Shown one piece after another: positions 16,719-26,873 of a stretch of 64,000 nt of DNA. Source of the DNA: Nitrospira sp. (GTDB lineage Bacteria; Nitrospirota; Nitrospiria; Nitrospirales; Nitrospiraceae). The position numbers were made by a program, and so were the translations under genes. Location: the NCBI GenBank assembly GCA_018242725.1, contig JAFEBI010000004.1, positions 248,001 through 312,000 of the forward strand. The letters are read 5' to 3'. The stretch's first letter is position 1. Each line of letters starts with the position of its first letter. A model generated the notes under the pieces. That model was given only the letters and a program-made list of their open reading frames with translations, was not told where the DNA came from and made no database searches.

Positions 16719-19430
16719 ATGAGTTTACCGCTAGAGACCGACCGTTCAACGATCAGCGAGCTCACCCAACTGCGCCATCAGATTCTGGAACTACAGCAGG
16801 CGCTCGTTCATGCCAAACAAGACTGTCCCTCAATGCCGACCACGGTATTCGAGGCTACTCACGTGGGGACGTGGGAGTGGAACAGCCAGACAAATCGGGT
16901 GACCTGGTCTCATAAAACTGAACAGATCTTCGGTCTTTCCCCTGATATGCTTGATCACTCATATGAAGGGTTCCTTGCTCTCGTGCATCCTGATGACCGC
17001 CATTGTCTCAGTGCCGCCATGACGAAGGCCATCAATGACCGTTCTCCCTATAGCGTAGAATATCGCATCATCATTCCTACTGGAGCCACTCGATGGGTAG
17101 CCTGCCATGGTCATGCCACATGCAGTGAGAATGGGCCGGTGTCGGGCATGATGGGCACGATTGAAGATATCACCGCCCGCAAAGAATTCCAGTTCGCCCA
17201 GCGCGCTCTCCGAGAAAACGTGGAACCTCTTGCCCGAGAACGAACAGCCGGATCAGAACAGGCGGTCCATGACCTGAAGCCTGAAATTGCGCAAAGACGA
17301 CAGGCTGAATCGGTACTCAAAGCCAGTGGGCAATACTACCAATTCCTCTATGAGCAAACCCCCTTCATATATTTCACGCTCTCCCCTGATGGCACCATGC
17401 TATCCGTCAATAATTTTGGAGAGGATCAACTCGGATACCAGAAAGAAGATCTCATCGGCCAATCCATCTTGCAGCTATTTGACCAGAAAGATCACCAGAC
17501 TGTGCTGGGGCAGTTGCTCACGTGCGCCGCCAACCCCTACGCTGTGTTTCAGCGGGAAGTTCAACAACTCCGGAAAGACGGAGGCAGAACATGGGTCAGC
17601 GTGCGCGCGAGGGCCATCCACGACCACACACATCAGCTCCTCGTTCTTATGGTCTGCGAGGATGTGACCGAGCACAAACGGACGGAAGCATACATCCGAG
17701 AAAGCGAGACTCGATGGAGAGCGCTTTATGAACATGCGGGGGTTGGTATCGCCCAACTGAGCATCGACGGACGATTTCTTCGAGTCAATCCACACCTCTG
17801 CGCGCTGCTAGGATACTCATCGGAGACACTACGTCAGCGAACGTTTCAAGACCTCACGCACCCGGATGACCTCAAAGCGAATCTTGCCTACCTTGATGAA
17901 CTACTCACGGACAAGCGTCATTCCTTCTCCATGGAGAAACGGTATCGTAGAAGCAACGACACCTGGGCGTGGGTCGACTTGACCGTCTCGCTTGTTCAGA
18001 GCGGCTCGTCCGATCAGGACTATTTGATCGCGATCATTCAGAACATTGACGATCGCAAACATTCCTACTCACTCCTTCAAGCCGCTATGAATTCCGTCAC
18101 GGACGGGCTACTCGCCGTCGACCGACAGGGAATGGTCACCAGTTTAAACCAGCGATTCTTACACCTATGGAATATCCCCCTGACGCTCGTGGACAACAGG
18201 AACGATGAGCAGCTGTTGAACTTTGTGGTCGACCAGCTTCAGGAGTCCGAGGCATTTTGGCACACGGTCCGTGAGCTGTCTGCGCATCCGGAGAAAAAAA
18301 GTTTCGACGTCCTCACTTGCAAGGATGGGCGAGTGTTTGAACGGTATTCTCACCCCCAGATCCTTGACAACGAAATCGTCGGCCGTGTCTGGAGCTTTCG
18401 GGATATCACCGAACACAAGCGCGCCGAGCAAGCATTACGGGAGAGCGAACTACGGCTCCAGCGCTTCGTCGCCAAAGCCCCTGTCGGGCTCTGCATTCTC
18501 GATGAAAACTGGCGCGCAATCACCGCGAATCTTGCCTTTTGCCAATTGACCGGATACGAGGCTCATGAAATCATCGGCAGCACATACGCGTTGTATACCC
18601 ACCCAGAAGATCTCTCTGCCAGTATTCGATTGACTGAAGAATTCTACCGTGGAATCAGATCCGGCTACACCTATGAGAAGCGGTATATTCATAAATCAGG
18701 TGAAATTATTTGGGTTCTGGTTAAAACCACCAGGGTCGACCTACCTGGCCGGCAAGGTCCACTGCTGCTTGCTGCAGTACAGGATATTACCGATCGTAAA
18801 CGAGCGCTGGAAGAACGAGAGCAACTCAGTCGAGACCTACATGATAACCTTCTTCAAGCCCTGTACGCGGTCGGGATGCAGCTTGAAGCCGGCAAGCTTG
18901 CAATGGGCCGGTCTCCGCGCCTGGCGAAAACGCACATGTCACAGTCTATCCGCCAGCTGAACGGTCTCATGGTCGATGTTCGACGGTTTATTACCCTACT
19001 CACAGAACGGACCTCCGTTCAAATGGACTTTGGACAGTCACTTCATGAACTTATTGCCTCCACGACCGACGCCGAAGGTGTCGCAACGCAGCTCGACATT
19101 ACGAGCCCCGTGCTCTCCTTTATCACTCCTCAGATCGGAGAGCAGCTATTGAACATTGCGCGCGAAGGCCTGAGCAACAGCTTGCGCCATGCTCGCGCTT
19201 CTCGTCGCTGGCTGCATCTGAGCCTCGCTCACAACTCGATCCGGTTACTCATCGGAGACAATGGCATCGGCTTCTCTCCTTCACGCAAACGCCGTACTGG
19301 AGGAGGACTTGCGAATATGGCCGCTCGCGCACGACACTTGGCTGCTTCCTTTACTCTCGAAAGCGTACCAAGACATGGGACCACGATCACGGTCGACGTG
19401 CCGTTGAAAAAGGACGCGCTGCATGAGTAG
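16719..19430 (+). CDS. Multi-PAS sensor histidine kinase, NarL class
   Basis: A 903-residue cytosolic kinase with about five PAS/PAC modules in tandem (roughly residues 45-150, 205-325, 330-445, 450-565 and 570-695, each ending in an IT[DE]xKR-like PAC tail), then HisKA_3 with SRDLHDNLLQALYAVGMQ (phosphoacceptor His near 708) and HATPase_c with an N-box (REGLSNSLRHARA), G1 (IGDNGIGF) and G2 (GGGLANMAAR). No transmembrane helix is seen, so it probably senses redox, oxygen or small ligands inside the cell. No haem- or flavin-binding residue can be assigned. It overlaps the next regulator by 8 bp and pairs with it. Promoter not obvious; the gene starts 177 bp after the preceding regulator. Confidence 0.9.
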   Translation: MSLPLETDRSTISELTQLRHQILELQQALVHAKQDCPSMPTTVFEATHVGTWEWNSQTNRVTWSHKTEQIFGLSPDMLDHSYEGFLALVHPDDRHCLSAAMTKAINDRSPYSVEYRIIIPTGATRWVACHGHATCSENGPVSGMMGTIEDITARKEFQFAQRALRENVEPLARERTAGSEQAVHDLKPEIAQRRQAESVLKASGQYYQFLYEQTPFIYFTLSPDGTMLSVNNFGEDQLGYQKEDLIGQSILQLFDQKDHQTVLGQLLTCAANPYAVFQREVQQLRKDGGRTWVSVRARAIHDHTHQLLVLMVCEDVTEHKRTEAYIRESETRWRALYEHAGVGIAQLSIDGRFLRVNPHLCALLGYSSETLRQRTFQDLTHPDDLKANLAYLDELLTDKRHSFSMEKRYRRSNDTWAWVDLTVSLVQSGSSDQDYLIAIIQNIDDRKHSYSLLQAAMNSVTDGLLAVDRQGMVTSLNQRFLHLWNIPLTLVDNRNDEQLLNFVVDQLQESEAFWHTVRELSAHPEKKSFDVLTCKDGRVFERYSHPQILDNEIVGRVWSFRDITEHKRAEQALRESELRLQRFVAKAPVGLCILDENWRAITANLAFCQLTGYEAHEIIGSTYALYTHPEDLSASIRLTEEFYRGIRSGYTYEKRYIHKSGEIIWVLVKTTRVDLPGRQGPLLLAAVQDITDRKRALEEREQLSRDLHDNLLQALYAVGMQLEAGKLAMGRSPRLAKTHMSQSIRQLNGLMVDVRRFITLLTERTSVQMDFGQSLHELIASTTDAEGVATQLDITSPVLSFITPQIGEQLLNIAREGLSNSLRHARASRRWLHLSLAHNSIRLLIGDNGIGFSPSRKRRTGGGLANMAARARHLAASFTLESVPRHGTTITVDVPLKKDALHE

Positions 19431-20106
19431 GCCGCCAACGATTCGACTTGTGATCGTCGATGACCACGAAGTCGTGCGAATCGGTCTCTGTGCCGTCCTC
19501 AATCTGACGCCTGGACTAAAAGTCATTGGGCAGGGGAAGCGAATGATAGAGGCCCAAAAGCTTTGCGTTCGCCTGAAACCGGACATCGTCTTGCTTGATA
19601 TCCGATTACCTGACGGAAGCGGTGTGGATGCAGCCCGTGAGATCCTTGCCCGATGTCCGACAACCCGAGTATTGTTTCTCACGAGTTTCGCCGATGATCA
19701 TACGGTGCTCGAGGCAGTTCTCGCCGGCGCTCATGGATATCTCCTCAAAGACATCGCTTCTCAGACGCTCGTGCGCGCTATTCGAACGGTTGCAGCCGGA
19801 AAGACGCTGATGGACTCTCGCTTGTCCCAACACACGGTGAACTGGCTGAAGCACGTCCCCACCGAGCCGGGACAATCTAAACGTCCCCTCCTCTCGCCTC
19901 AAGAACAACGGCTCCTTCCGCTAGTTGCCAAGGGCCTCACCAACAAAGAAATCGCTCAATTTTTGCGACTCAGCGAAAAAACGGTCAAGAACTACCTTGC
20001 CAATATCTATTCCAAGCTGAGTATAGGTCGCCGATCGCAGATCGCTGCCTTCTACGCCGGAAGCTTCAAGGGGTCTGACTCTCGCCTAACGCCTGGTCGC
20101 GCCTAA
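19423..20106 (+). CDS. NarL/FixJ-family response regulator
   Basis: A 227-residue regulator: receiver (1-125) with DD13-14, phosphoacceptor Asp59 (VLLDIRLPDGSG), FLTSFADD and YLLKDI; C-terminal LuxR-type helix-turn-helix with LSPQEQRLLPLVAKGLTNKE and SEKTVKNYLANIYSKLSI. Its start lies inside the end of the multi-PAS kinase gene (8-bp overlap), so it is the cognate output protein. Sequence similarity to the regulator at 15861 in the helix-turn-helix is high, so the two may recognise related DNA. Confidence 0.92.
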   Translation: MSRPPTIRLVIVDDHEVVRIGLCAVLNLTPGLKVIGQGKRMIEAQKLCVRLKPDIVLLDIRLPDGSGVDAAREILARCPTTRVLFLTSFADDHTVLEAVLAGAHGYLLKDIASQTLVRAIRTVAAGKTLMDSRLSQHTVNWLKHVPTEPGQSKRPLLSPQEQRLLPLVAKGLTNKEIAQFLRLSEKTVKNYLANIYSKLSIGRRSQIAAFYAGSFKGSDSRLTPGRA

Positions 20107-20190
20107 GCACATGCTGACGGCAGATTCTTGGAAAACTGCTCCGGTAAAGTACGGTGGACCTTATTCCGATAAGAACAAAGTCACTCTAAG

Positions 20191-20321
20191 GTAGAGTTTC
20201 ATGAGCACTTTGCATTGGGCGTTCGCCTTAGGCTTGCCGGAGGCCAAGTGTTTTAACTGGTCCCGTTCATGGTTCGACAAGCTCACCACGAACGGAAGAT
20301 GAGGGATTTATGAAACCCTAC
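20191..20321. repeat. MITE-like element with internal REP-type hairpin
   Basis: A 131-bp segment bounded by imperfect 12-bp inverted ends (GTAGAGTTTCAT at 20191-20202 and ATGAAACCCTAC at 20310-20321, one mismatch). Inside, near 20265-20295, is the dyad CGTTCATGGT...ACCACGAACG around TTCGACAAGCTC, a repeat type found scattered between genes in many bacterial genomes. It has no coding capacity. Confidence 0.55.
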
Positions 20322-20395
20322 ACTAGTCTGGAATACGGGCCTGATAGGCGACGCCGTCCCGTATCATGACACGGTAGATCATCGCCATATTGAAT

Positions 20396-21082
20396 ATGCC
20401 CACAGAGCTACCATCGTCACGTGCGGCTCTTTTGATCGAGTCTGATCCAGACCTTGCCCGGGCATTCCGAGAGCTGATACGCCTTGCCTATCATTCATCG
20501 GTGACATTTGATGTCGTTGTCTCCCTCACAGAGGGTCTCACCTACCTACGGGCCCATCCCGTCCCAGTGATTCTCATGGACCTCTCTCTGCCGGATAGTG
20601 CCGGACAAGAGGCGGTGGAGCGGGTACGAGAGACAGCCCCTTCCAGTGCCATCATCGGCTTCCACCGAACGAGCGATGCCACAAGGCTGTCTGACGCCAT
20701 CCGTGCTGGAGCCCATGAAGTGTTGCCCGTCATTCCACCCTCAGCTGAGACCCTCCGTCTGTCTATCACCAACGCCTTGGTCAGAGCCGCTCACCCTCAG
20801 ACAGTGGCCGAGCCAGTGCCCTCGACTGAAGCTCTCCCGACCTCATCGTTACCCCTCGCAAAAGTGGCACACGACTTAAACAACTGCCTGACATCCATCA
20901 ACGGATATACCGACATTCTCCTCGCACGATTGTCCGTGGAAGATCCGTCACAATATTGTGCTGAACAGATCAAACTGGCATGTGGACGAGCCGAGAATTT
21001 AATCAAGCAGTTACGAGGTACGACCAGTCCGTCCCTCGTTCCTCAGCCTTCAACGCCAATCAACAGCGCTCCTGCCGCCTGA
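20396..21082 (+). CDS. Receiver domain protein with an isolated histidine-kinase dimerisation domain
   Basis: About 228 residues. The N-terminal receiver (about 10-130) has an ESDPD acidic pocket, phosphoacceptor Asp in LMDLSLPDSAG and a fairly divergent second half (no clear KP motif; LPVIPPS instead). After a Pro/Ser linker, VAHDLNNCLTSINGYTDILL is a typical HisKA H-box, but the ORF ends about 60 residues later with no ATP-binding domain. It could be a phosphotransfer protein or dimerisation decoy fed by neighbouring kinases. Start uncertain: TTG 20390 or ATG 20396, neither with a strong ribosome binding site. The stop at 21082 is clean, so it need not be truncated. Confidence 0.75.
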   Translation: MPTELPSSRAALLIESDPDLARAFRELIRLAYHSSVTFDVVVSLTEGLTYLRAHPVPVILMDLSLPDSAGQEAVERVRETAPSSAIIGFHRTSDATRLSDAIRAGAHEVLPVIPPSAETLRLSITNALVRAAHPQTVAEPVPSTEALPTSSLPLAKVAHDLNNCLTSINGYTDILLARLSVEDPSQYCAEQIKLACGRAENLIKQLRGTTSPSLVPQPSTPINSAPAA

Positions 21083-21193
21083 CATCACCATCAATCTCAC
21101 GAATTGACAGTGCGTCATCCCCTGACTAGGATACGGACGACCATCGACTGACCAAATTGAACAGGTCGTCATTTCTTCTGAAAGGAGCTCCTA

Positions 21194-21769
21194 ATGTCCG
21201 ACTCTGGTTTACCCGATAGCCGGGAAACCCACCGTTTGCCTAAAGCCACTCACTCCGCCAGCAACCAGGTTGAAGCCTTCTTTGAATCGGTCGTCTTTGC
21301 CAGCCGCTGGATTCAGGCTCCGCTCTACGCAGGACTTATCGTAGCCGAACTGCTCTACGCGTATAAGTTCCTGGTCGAACTCTGGCACATGGTGACCCAC
21401 ATCAACACGATGGAAGAAACGGTTTTCATGCTTGGTGTCTTAGGCTTGATTGATGTCACCATGGTTGCCAATCTTCTGACCATGGTCGTGATCGGAGGGT
21501 ACGCCACGTTTGTCAGCAAGCTGGATCTGGAACACCATCCGGATCGTCCTGATTGGCTGACACATGTTGATCCCGGGACCATCAAGATCAAATTGGCGGC
21601 ATCCTTGATCGGCATCTCCAGCATTCATCTCTTAAAGGGATTCGTCGACGTCGCGCACGAGGATCCGGAGCATTTGAAGTGGAAAATCTTCATCCACATG
21701 ACCTTCTTGGCCTCAGCTATCCTCCTGGCCTGGACCGACAAAATTATGCAAAAGGACAAAAAGCATTGA
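21194..21769 (+). CDS. YqhA family (UPF0114, TIGR00645) membrane protein
   Basis: A 191-residue inner membrane protein with four hydrophobic segments and the family's signature stretches: the SRWIQAPLYAGLIVAE region, a GLIDVTMVANLLTMVVIGGY helix and the cytosolic KLAASLIGISSIHLLK helix. The family is widespread but has no settled biochemical function. It has a strong ribosome binding site (AAAGGAGCTCCT before ATG). It stands alone between the signalling genes, and about 320 bp of non-coding DNA follows. Confidence 0.88.
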   Translation: MSDSGLPDSRETHRLPKATHSASNQVEAFFESVVFASRWIQAPLYAGLIVAELLYAYKFLVELWHMVTHINTMEETVFMLGVLGLIDVTMVANLLTMVVIGGYATFVSKLDLEHHPDRPDWLTHVDPGTIKIKLAASLIGISSIHLLKGFVDVAHEDPEHLKWKIFIHMTFLASAILLAWTDKIMQKDKKH

Positions 21770-21966
21770 GCTGCGGCATCCAGTACAAATAGGTGGGCGC
21801 ATCGGTCGTTGCCTGGGTATGATTCGGCATTCTGTGGAACAACTGGACCGGCGAGTTCAGTCGGTTGAGTCTAACCCCTCTCGGCAAATTAGTTGCTCAC
21901 TGCTTCGCGGCGGAACACACAGCCCACAGATCGAGCAATTTTCACCGGTGCATTGAGGAGGCACCG

Positions 21967-22076
21967 CTAATGTCGTGAGTCTGAAATGCGGTGAACAAGT
22001 CCATGAGATAAAGTCGCCATCCGTCAAGAAAATGAACTGCGCAATTATGATACAGGCTTCAGACTCATGGCATTAG
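21967..22076. repeat. 110-bp segment bounded by 19-bp inverted repeats
   Basis: CTAATGTCGTGAGTCTGAA (21967-21985) and TTCAGACTCATGGCATTAG (22058-22076) are inverted repeats matching at 17 of 19 positions, with 72 bp between them. It lies in a 318-bp gene-free gap at the 3' end of the minus-strand kinase operon. It could be a MITE relic or a long-stem structure affecting the end of that transcript. Confidence 0.5.
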
Positions 22077-22087
22077 ACCGCCTCGGT

Positions 22088-23632
22088 TCACGCCGCAGCC
22101 TTGATGGCTTCGACAGTAAGGGGCCTTTTGAGATAGGCATCGACGACAAATGGAAACTCGGGTGGGATTTCGCCGCAAGGCATATCGTGAGTCAGTCCAA
22201 GAATTCGTAGCTGAGGAAACCGTTCTTTCAGCCGTCGCACCGGAATGCGCTCTGTCTCCGAGATCAACAGACTACACTCCGCCACCAATAAACTGGGCAA
22301 ACGTTCAGGGCCAATCTGATCCAGATCTGCCACGTTCATAACGCTTAGGACTTGGTAACCCAGTTTTTCCAAGGTTCTTCTGACAATCGCCTGACTGACC
22401 GCTTCCTTCGCATACATGAGCGCATTTCGCTGTTCCACGACATGCAGGAGGCTCTGGCTTGCAGGGAGAGATGGGAGATCGAACCAGAACCGGCTTCCTC
22501 TCCCGAGTACACTCTCAAATGCGATTGTTCCGCCCATCACTTCCACAAGCTGCTTTGCGAGGGCTAACCCCAGTCCCATCCCTCCATATTTTCTTCGATA
22601 GGATCCATCTGCCTGGACGAACGGCTGGAACAATCGAGCCGCATCGGCCTCATCAATACCAATTCCTGTGTCAGCCACGGTAAATCGTATCCAGCTTGCG
22701 CCATCTGAAGACTTGGTCTCCGTGTCTGCGTTCACCTGTGGAATGAGACCTACGTGTAGAGAGATCTCACCTTGCTCCGTGAACTTGAGCGCATTGTTGA
22801 GTAGCACAGACAGCAGACGACCAAGGCGCACCCGATCACCCCAGAGCCTTGCTGGAACCGTTGACGCGATATCATGCCGAAGTAGGATGTTTTTCTCCTT
22901 TGCGCGCGCTCGAAACGGTGTCAGATAGTCCTGTATCATCTCGTGGATCTCGAACTCCTCTTGATTCAGTGTCACGCGTCCAGAGTCCAACTTGGAGAAA
23001 TCTAAAATGTCGTTGACGATTTCCAACAATGTCTTGGCAGAAGTCTTGATCGTTTCCGCACAGTCTCGTTGTGCCGGTGTCAGATCTGTGTCGAGCAGCA
23101 AGTCATCCATTCCAATAATGCCGTTCATCGGTGTCCGGATCTCATGGCTAATGGTAGCCAAGAACTCAGATTTCAACCGCGCTCCTTCCAATGCAGCGTC
23201 ACGAGCCTGAACCAGCTTCGCCTGGCTGTCACGCAACTCGCGCATGGCCTGGCCGGCCCTCAGCATATAGCGAACCCGATGGCTGAGCAGGAGCCCATTG
23301 ATCGGTTTGACGATAAAATCGGTGGCTCCGACATCATAGGCCTGCGTAATCGATTGATAGTCCTCCAGCCCCGTCATCATGAGCACCGGCGTATGCATTC
23401 CTTTGGGTAACCGCCTCACCTCCGCGCAGACGGCAAACCCATCCATCTCCGGCATCATGATATCCAGAAGCACCAGATCAGGATACTCACGGGCAAACGC
23501 CTCGATTCCGAGACGCCCGTTCTCTGCCTCCTGCACCGACCAGCCGGACTGTTCAAGCGCTTCGCGTGCGAGCATGCGGGCGACGGTATCATCGTCGATA
23601 ATCAAGACTGTCGGACGTCGTTCGGTAGTCAT
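22088..23632 (-). CDS. Receiver-histidine kinase protein with degenerate C-terminal receiver
   Basis: A 514-residue cytosolic signalling protein. Order: receiver (about 5-125, DDD pocket, phosphoacceptor in [16 protein letters not shown] motif), HisKA (about 165-230, [16 protein letters not shown]), HATPase_c (about 275-395, [33 protein letters not shown]), then a C-terminal segment resembling a receiver (about 405-514) that has VAECSLL where the phosphoacceptor Asp would be, so it is probably inactive. It overlaps the upstream hybrid kinase by 4 bp (ATGA) and is the last gene of the FIST operon. Likely takes phosphate from the hybrid kinase HPt domain; the output is unknown. Confidence 0.9.
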   Translation of the reverse strand: MTTERRPTVLIIDDDTVARMLAREALEQSGWSVQEAENGRLGIEAFAREYPDLVLLDIMMPEMDGFAVCAEVRRLPKGMHTPVLMMTGLEDYQSITQAYDVGATDFIVKPINGLLLSHRVRYMLRAGQAMRELRDSQAKLVQARDAALEGARLKSEFLATISHEIRTPMNGIIGMDDLLLDTDLTPAQRDCAETIKTSAKTLLEIVNDILDFSKLDSGRVTLNQEEFEIHEMIQDYLTPFRARAKEKNILLRHDIASTVPARLWGDRVRLGRLLSVLLNNALKFTEQGEISLHVGLIPQVNADTETKSSDGASWIRFTVADTGIGIDEADAARLFQPFVQADGSYRRKYGGMGLGLALAKQLVEVMGGTIAFESVLGRGSRFWFDLPSLPASQSLLHVVEQRNALMYAKEAVSQAIVRRTLEKLGYQVLSVMNVADLDQIGPERLPSLLVAECSLLISETERIPVRRLKERFPQLRILGLTHDMPCGEIPPEFPFVVDAYLKRPLTVEAIKAAA

Positions 23633-26600
23633 GCCGCCATTCTTTCTTTAGTCACTTCGCCTTGAAGCGCAACACAGGCCGCCACATAATGTTGCTCCAA
23701 CCGGACTACCACCTCATCGACATGCGTCAAATCTTGGCGCTCCCCCATCTGCTCCAACTCTCGACAATCAGCGGAAACCGCCATGGCTCCAAGCTGAGCG
23801 CTACTCGACTTAAGGCGATGCGCGGCAGCACGCAGTTCCGTGGCATTCTGTGACCGTGAGGCTGAACGTATTCGCTCAATAATGTCCGGCGATGTTTCAA
23901 GATACGCCGTCACGACACGTACGACAATATCAGGCTGTCCCGAACGTTGAAGCGCTCGAATTCCCGCCAACGCGGTTTGATCAATGATTGATCCAGTGGG
24001 CTGCTCCACCGGAACGGATACAGGACGTGGATCCTGCTGCAAGTTACCCACCATCTCCTTCCCAACGGAACGGGATGGAATCGTCTGCTGACTGGCCCCA
24101 CCCCTATGCCAGCTTGGAAGCCACCGAGCAAGCATGTATTCAAGCTGCACGAGGGTAAATGGTTTGCTGAGGTGATCATCCATGCCGGCGGCAAGACACT
24201 GTTCTCTGTCGCCCTGCATCGCATGTGCCGTCAACGCCACGATCGGCAGTCGTGACGAAGGAGCGTCTGTAAAGTCTCCAGCCTGTTTGGCTCGTTCCGC
24301 TTCACGAGCTCTAATCAGTTTGGTCGCCGTCAACCCATCCATCTCCGGCATCTGACAGTCCATAAAGACAAGTGCATAGTCTGTCTTGGCTATCACATCG
24401 ACGGCTTCTCGGCCATTCTCCGCCGTGTCGATACGACAATTGAGTGCTTCCAACATGCCGCACGCCACTTCGCGATTCACGGGATTGTCCTCCACGAGGA
24501 GAATACGAACCTCTCGCCTTCTCACAGGGGGCTGATCGCTGACCGTTTCACCACGGTTGGCCGACACGACGAATACTTCCGTCGGCCTCTGAGTCGGTAT
24601 ATCAGCGGGCTTACAGTAGACCGTAAATCGAAAACAGGTCCCCTTGCTTGGACGACTCTGAAGCTCAATCGTCCCACCCATGAGGGTTACCAGTTGCTTG
24701 ACGATTGCCAGGCCTAATCCTGTTCCACCATACTTCCTCGTCGTCGACCCATCTGCCTGGGAGAATGCATCGAAGATGTTCGTCTGGGCTTCAAGGGAAA
24801 TCCCAATACCTGTATCGGTCACACTGACAGACAGCCCATATCGCCCTTCTCTTATCCCCTCCAACTCGGCGCTGACGGTAATCGTGCCCTGCTCAGTGAA
24901 TTTGACCGCATTACTGACTAAGTTGACGATGATCTGTCTCAATCTTGTCGGATCGCCGATCAGGCAAGACGGAATGTTCGGGTCGATGTGACATGATAGT
25001 ATCAGCCCTTTCTGTTCCGCGGTAGGAGAGGACACTGCAATGGCTTCCTCAAAGGTCCGTCGAACCTCAAAGGCGATGGCCTCCAACAGCAATTTCCCTG
25101 CCTCGATTTTTGAAAAATCAAGAATGTCATTGATGATCGCGAGGAGCACGGATCCAGATCGATGAATCGATTGGGTCAAATGACGCTCTTTCTCATTGAG
25201 CGAACAGCGAAGCAACAACTCCGCCAGGCCCAGCACGCCGTTCATCGGTGTCCTGATCTCGTGGCTCATATTTGCGAGGAATTGGCTCTTCGCACGACTC
25301 GCCGCTTCAGCTGCGTCCTTGGCTTGCCGCAGGACTTCTTCAGCGGCTTTCCGGTCAGTCACATCGATGTGGATGCCAACCATGCGGGACGAAAGTGCTC
25401 CCTCATTTCTAATGATGGTCCCACGGGTGAGGATCCATCGATATGACCCGTCTTTATGGCGAAGGCGATGTTCATTCTCGAGTGATCCCGCTCGTCCATT
25501 CAGATAGGCCTCAATCGCACCAAGAAAGCGCTCCTGGTCGTCCGGATGGACTCGACATTCCCATTCCTGAAACGAATTGCTGAACTCATGATCCTCATAT
25601 CCCAGCTGCCGTTTCCATTCAGGTGAAAAATACACATCTTTCGAACTGAGATCCCAATCCCAAATCCCGATATTCGTGCTCTGCACCGTCATCGCCAGAC
25701 GTCCTTCGCTCGTCCGTAAGGCCTGCTCAACTTTTTTCCGATCAGCCGCCTCAAGTGCCAACGTGAGCGTGTTGGCCACCGACACGGCAAAATGTTGCTC
25801 CTCCAACGTCCAATACCGTATAGGACCGATGTGCTCGTGACAGATCACCCCCACCATCTGCCCCCCGGAACGGATCGGCACATCAAGCATCGAGGTAATC
25901 CCCAGAGGGGTTAAATAGCTTGCAGTGAACTCCGCTGTCTTTGGATCATGCTGTGCATCATCCGCCACCACGGGTTGTTCCGTCTCCAACTCTCTAAAAT
26001 ATCGTGGGTACGCCGTTGCGGCCAGTACAGTGCCTTGCGAATACTCCTGAGAGGTAAACTGAAAGAGCTTGGCACATTGAATCGTGGAACGCTTCTCCGT
26101 GAAAAACCAAATACTGACCCGCTCGACACACAGAAAGACTGCCGCCACACGCGTGATTGTTTGAAAGGCCTGCTCGAGGTTTCCATTATAAATTTCCGGA
26201 CTTTCTGCCAATTCAGACAGGCCGGTCTTAATGCGCCGGAGCAGGCCCTCTGTCTGTTGACGCTCTCGCTCAACCCGCTTCTGATGAGAGATGTCTCTGA
26301 GCACCAACACCGCACCGATGGCCTTTCCCCCCAACAACATCGGAGTCACGACCAGGGCAATGGGCAGCAGTTCGCCACTCCTAGTCAACAGCACTCCATC
26401 ATCCGTTCGATAGGGGTCACCGGATGCGAGTGAAGGAAATGTCGAGTCGGTAATGAGACATTCGGCTCGGTACTCTTCGGGGCCAGGTGAAATCATCCGA
26501 TACACAGACTGACCTATGAGCGCACGACTGGTTTCTCCAAACAACAGTTCGGCTTGAGGATTGACCATCTGGATCTTCCACTCCGCGTCCACGACGCAGA

Positions 26601-26868
26601 GTCCATCACCCAGTGAATGCAGTACCGTCTGGAGTGTGTTCCGCTCCTGCTCAAGTTGAGTTTCGCTACTGTGCTTGAGCTGAACATACAGCTCCTGCAT
26701 TTCTGCGGAAGAAAGAGCCAATGACCGCTCCAGGAGGGCATGCCCTTGGTCGGCTTCGACATAGCTCTGATCGATTTTCTTCAGCAGCTCATTCCACGCC
26801 ACCGAAGATGGAGGATGCGCCTCATCCAAATCCAGGCGTTTCAGTTGTCGCGCCAGCAAGGGATGCAT
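23629..26868 (-). CDS. Hybrid sensor histidine kinase with PAS, GAF, receiver and HPt domains
   Basis: A 1079-residue protein. N-terminal helical segment, PAS (about 75-195, [20 protein letters not shown]), GAF (about 225-380), PAS/PAC (about 385-510, [18 protein letters not shown]), HisKA ([17 protein letters not shown]), HATPase_c ([35 protein letters not shown]), receiver ([13 protein letters not shown]; phosphoacceptor in [18 protein letters not shown]) and a C-terminal HPt ([16 protein letters not shown]). It therefore contains a full internal phosphorelay. No membrane helices are seen. It starts 5 nt after the FIST gene stop and overlaps the next kinase gene, so the three form an operon, with the FIST protein as the probable sensory partner. 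Confidence 0.92.
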   Translation of the reverse strand: MHPLLARQLKRLDLDEAHPPSSVAWNELLKKIDQSYVEADQGHALLERSLALSSAEMQELYVQLKHSSETQLEQERNTLQTVLHSLGDGLCVVDAEWKIQMVNPQAELLFGETSRALIGQSVYRMISPGPEEYRAECLITDSTFPSLASGDPYRTDDGVLLTRSGELLPIALVVTPMLLGGKAIGAVLVLRDISHQKRVERERQQTEGLLRRIKTGLSELAESPEIYNGNLEQAFQTITRVAAVFLCVERVSIWFFTEKRSTIQCAKLFQFTSQEYSQGTVLAATAYPRYFRELETEQPVVADDAQHDPKTAEFTASYLTPLGITSMLDVPIRSGGQMVGVICHEHIGPIRYWTLEEQHFAVSVANTLTLALEAADRKKVEQALRTSEGRLAMTVQSTNIGIWDWDLSSKDVYFSPEWKRQLGYEDHEFSNSFQEWECRVHPDDQERFLGAIEAYLNGRAGSLENEHRLRHKDGSYRWILTRGTIIRNEGALSSRMVGIHIDVTDRKAAEEVLRQAKDAAEAASRAKSQFLANMSHEIRTPMNGVLGLAELLLRCSLNEKERHLTQSIHRSGSVLLAIINDILDFSKIEAGKLLLEAIAFEVRRTFEEAIAVSSPTAEQKGLILSCHIDPNIPSCLIGDPTRLRQIIVNLVSNAVKFTEQGTITVSAELEGIREGRYGLSVSVTDTGIGISLEAQTNIFDAFSQADGSTTRKYGGTGLGLAIVKQLVTLMGGTIELQSRPSKGTCFRFTVYCKPADIPTQRPTEVFVVSANRGETVSDQPPVRRREVRILLVEDNPVNREVACGMLEALNCRIDTAENGREAVDVIAKTDYALVFMDCQMPEMDGLTATKLIRAREAERAKQAGDFTDAPSSRLPIVALTAHAMQGDREQCLAAGMDDHLSKPFTLVQLEYMLARWLPSWHRGGASQQTIPSRSVGKEMVGNLQQDPRPVSVPVEQPTGSIIDQTALAGIRALQRSGQPDIVVRVVTAYLETSPDIIERIRSASRSQNATELRAAAHRLKSSSAQLGAMAVSADCRELEQMGERQDLTHVDEVVVRLEQHYVAACVALQGEVTKERMAA

Positions 26869-26873
26869 CGTAA

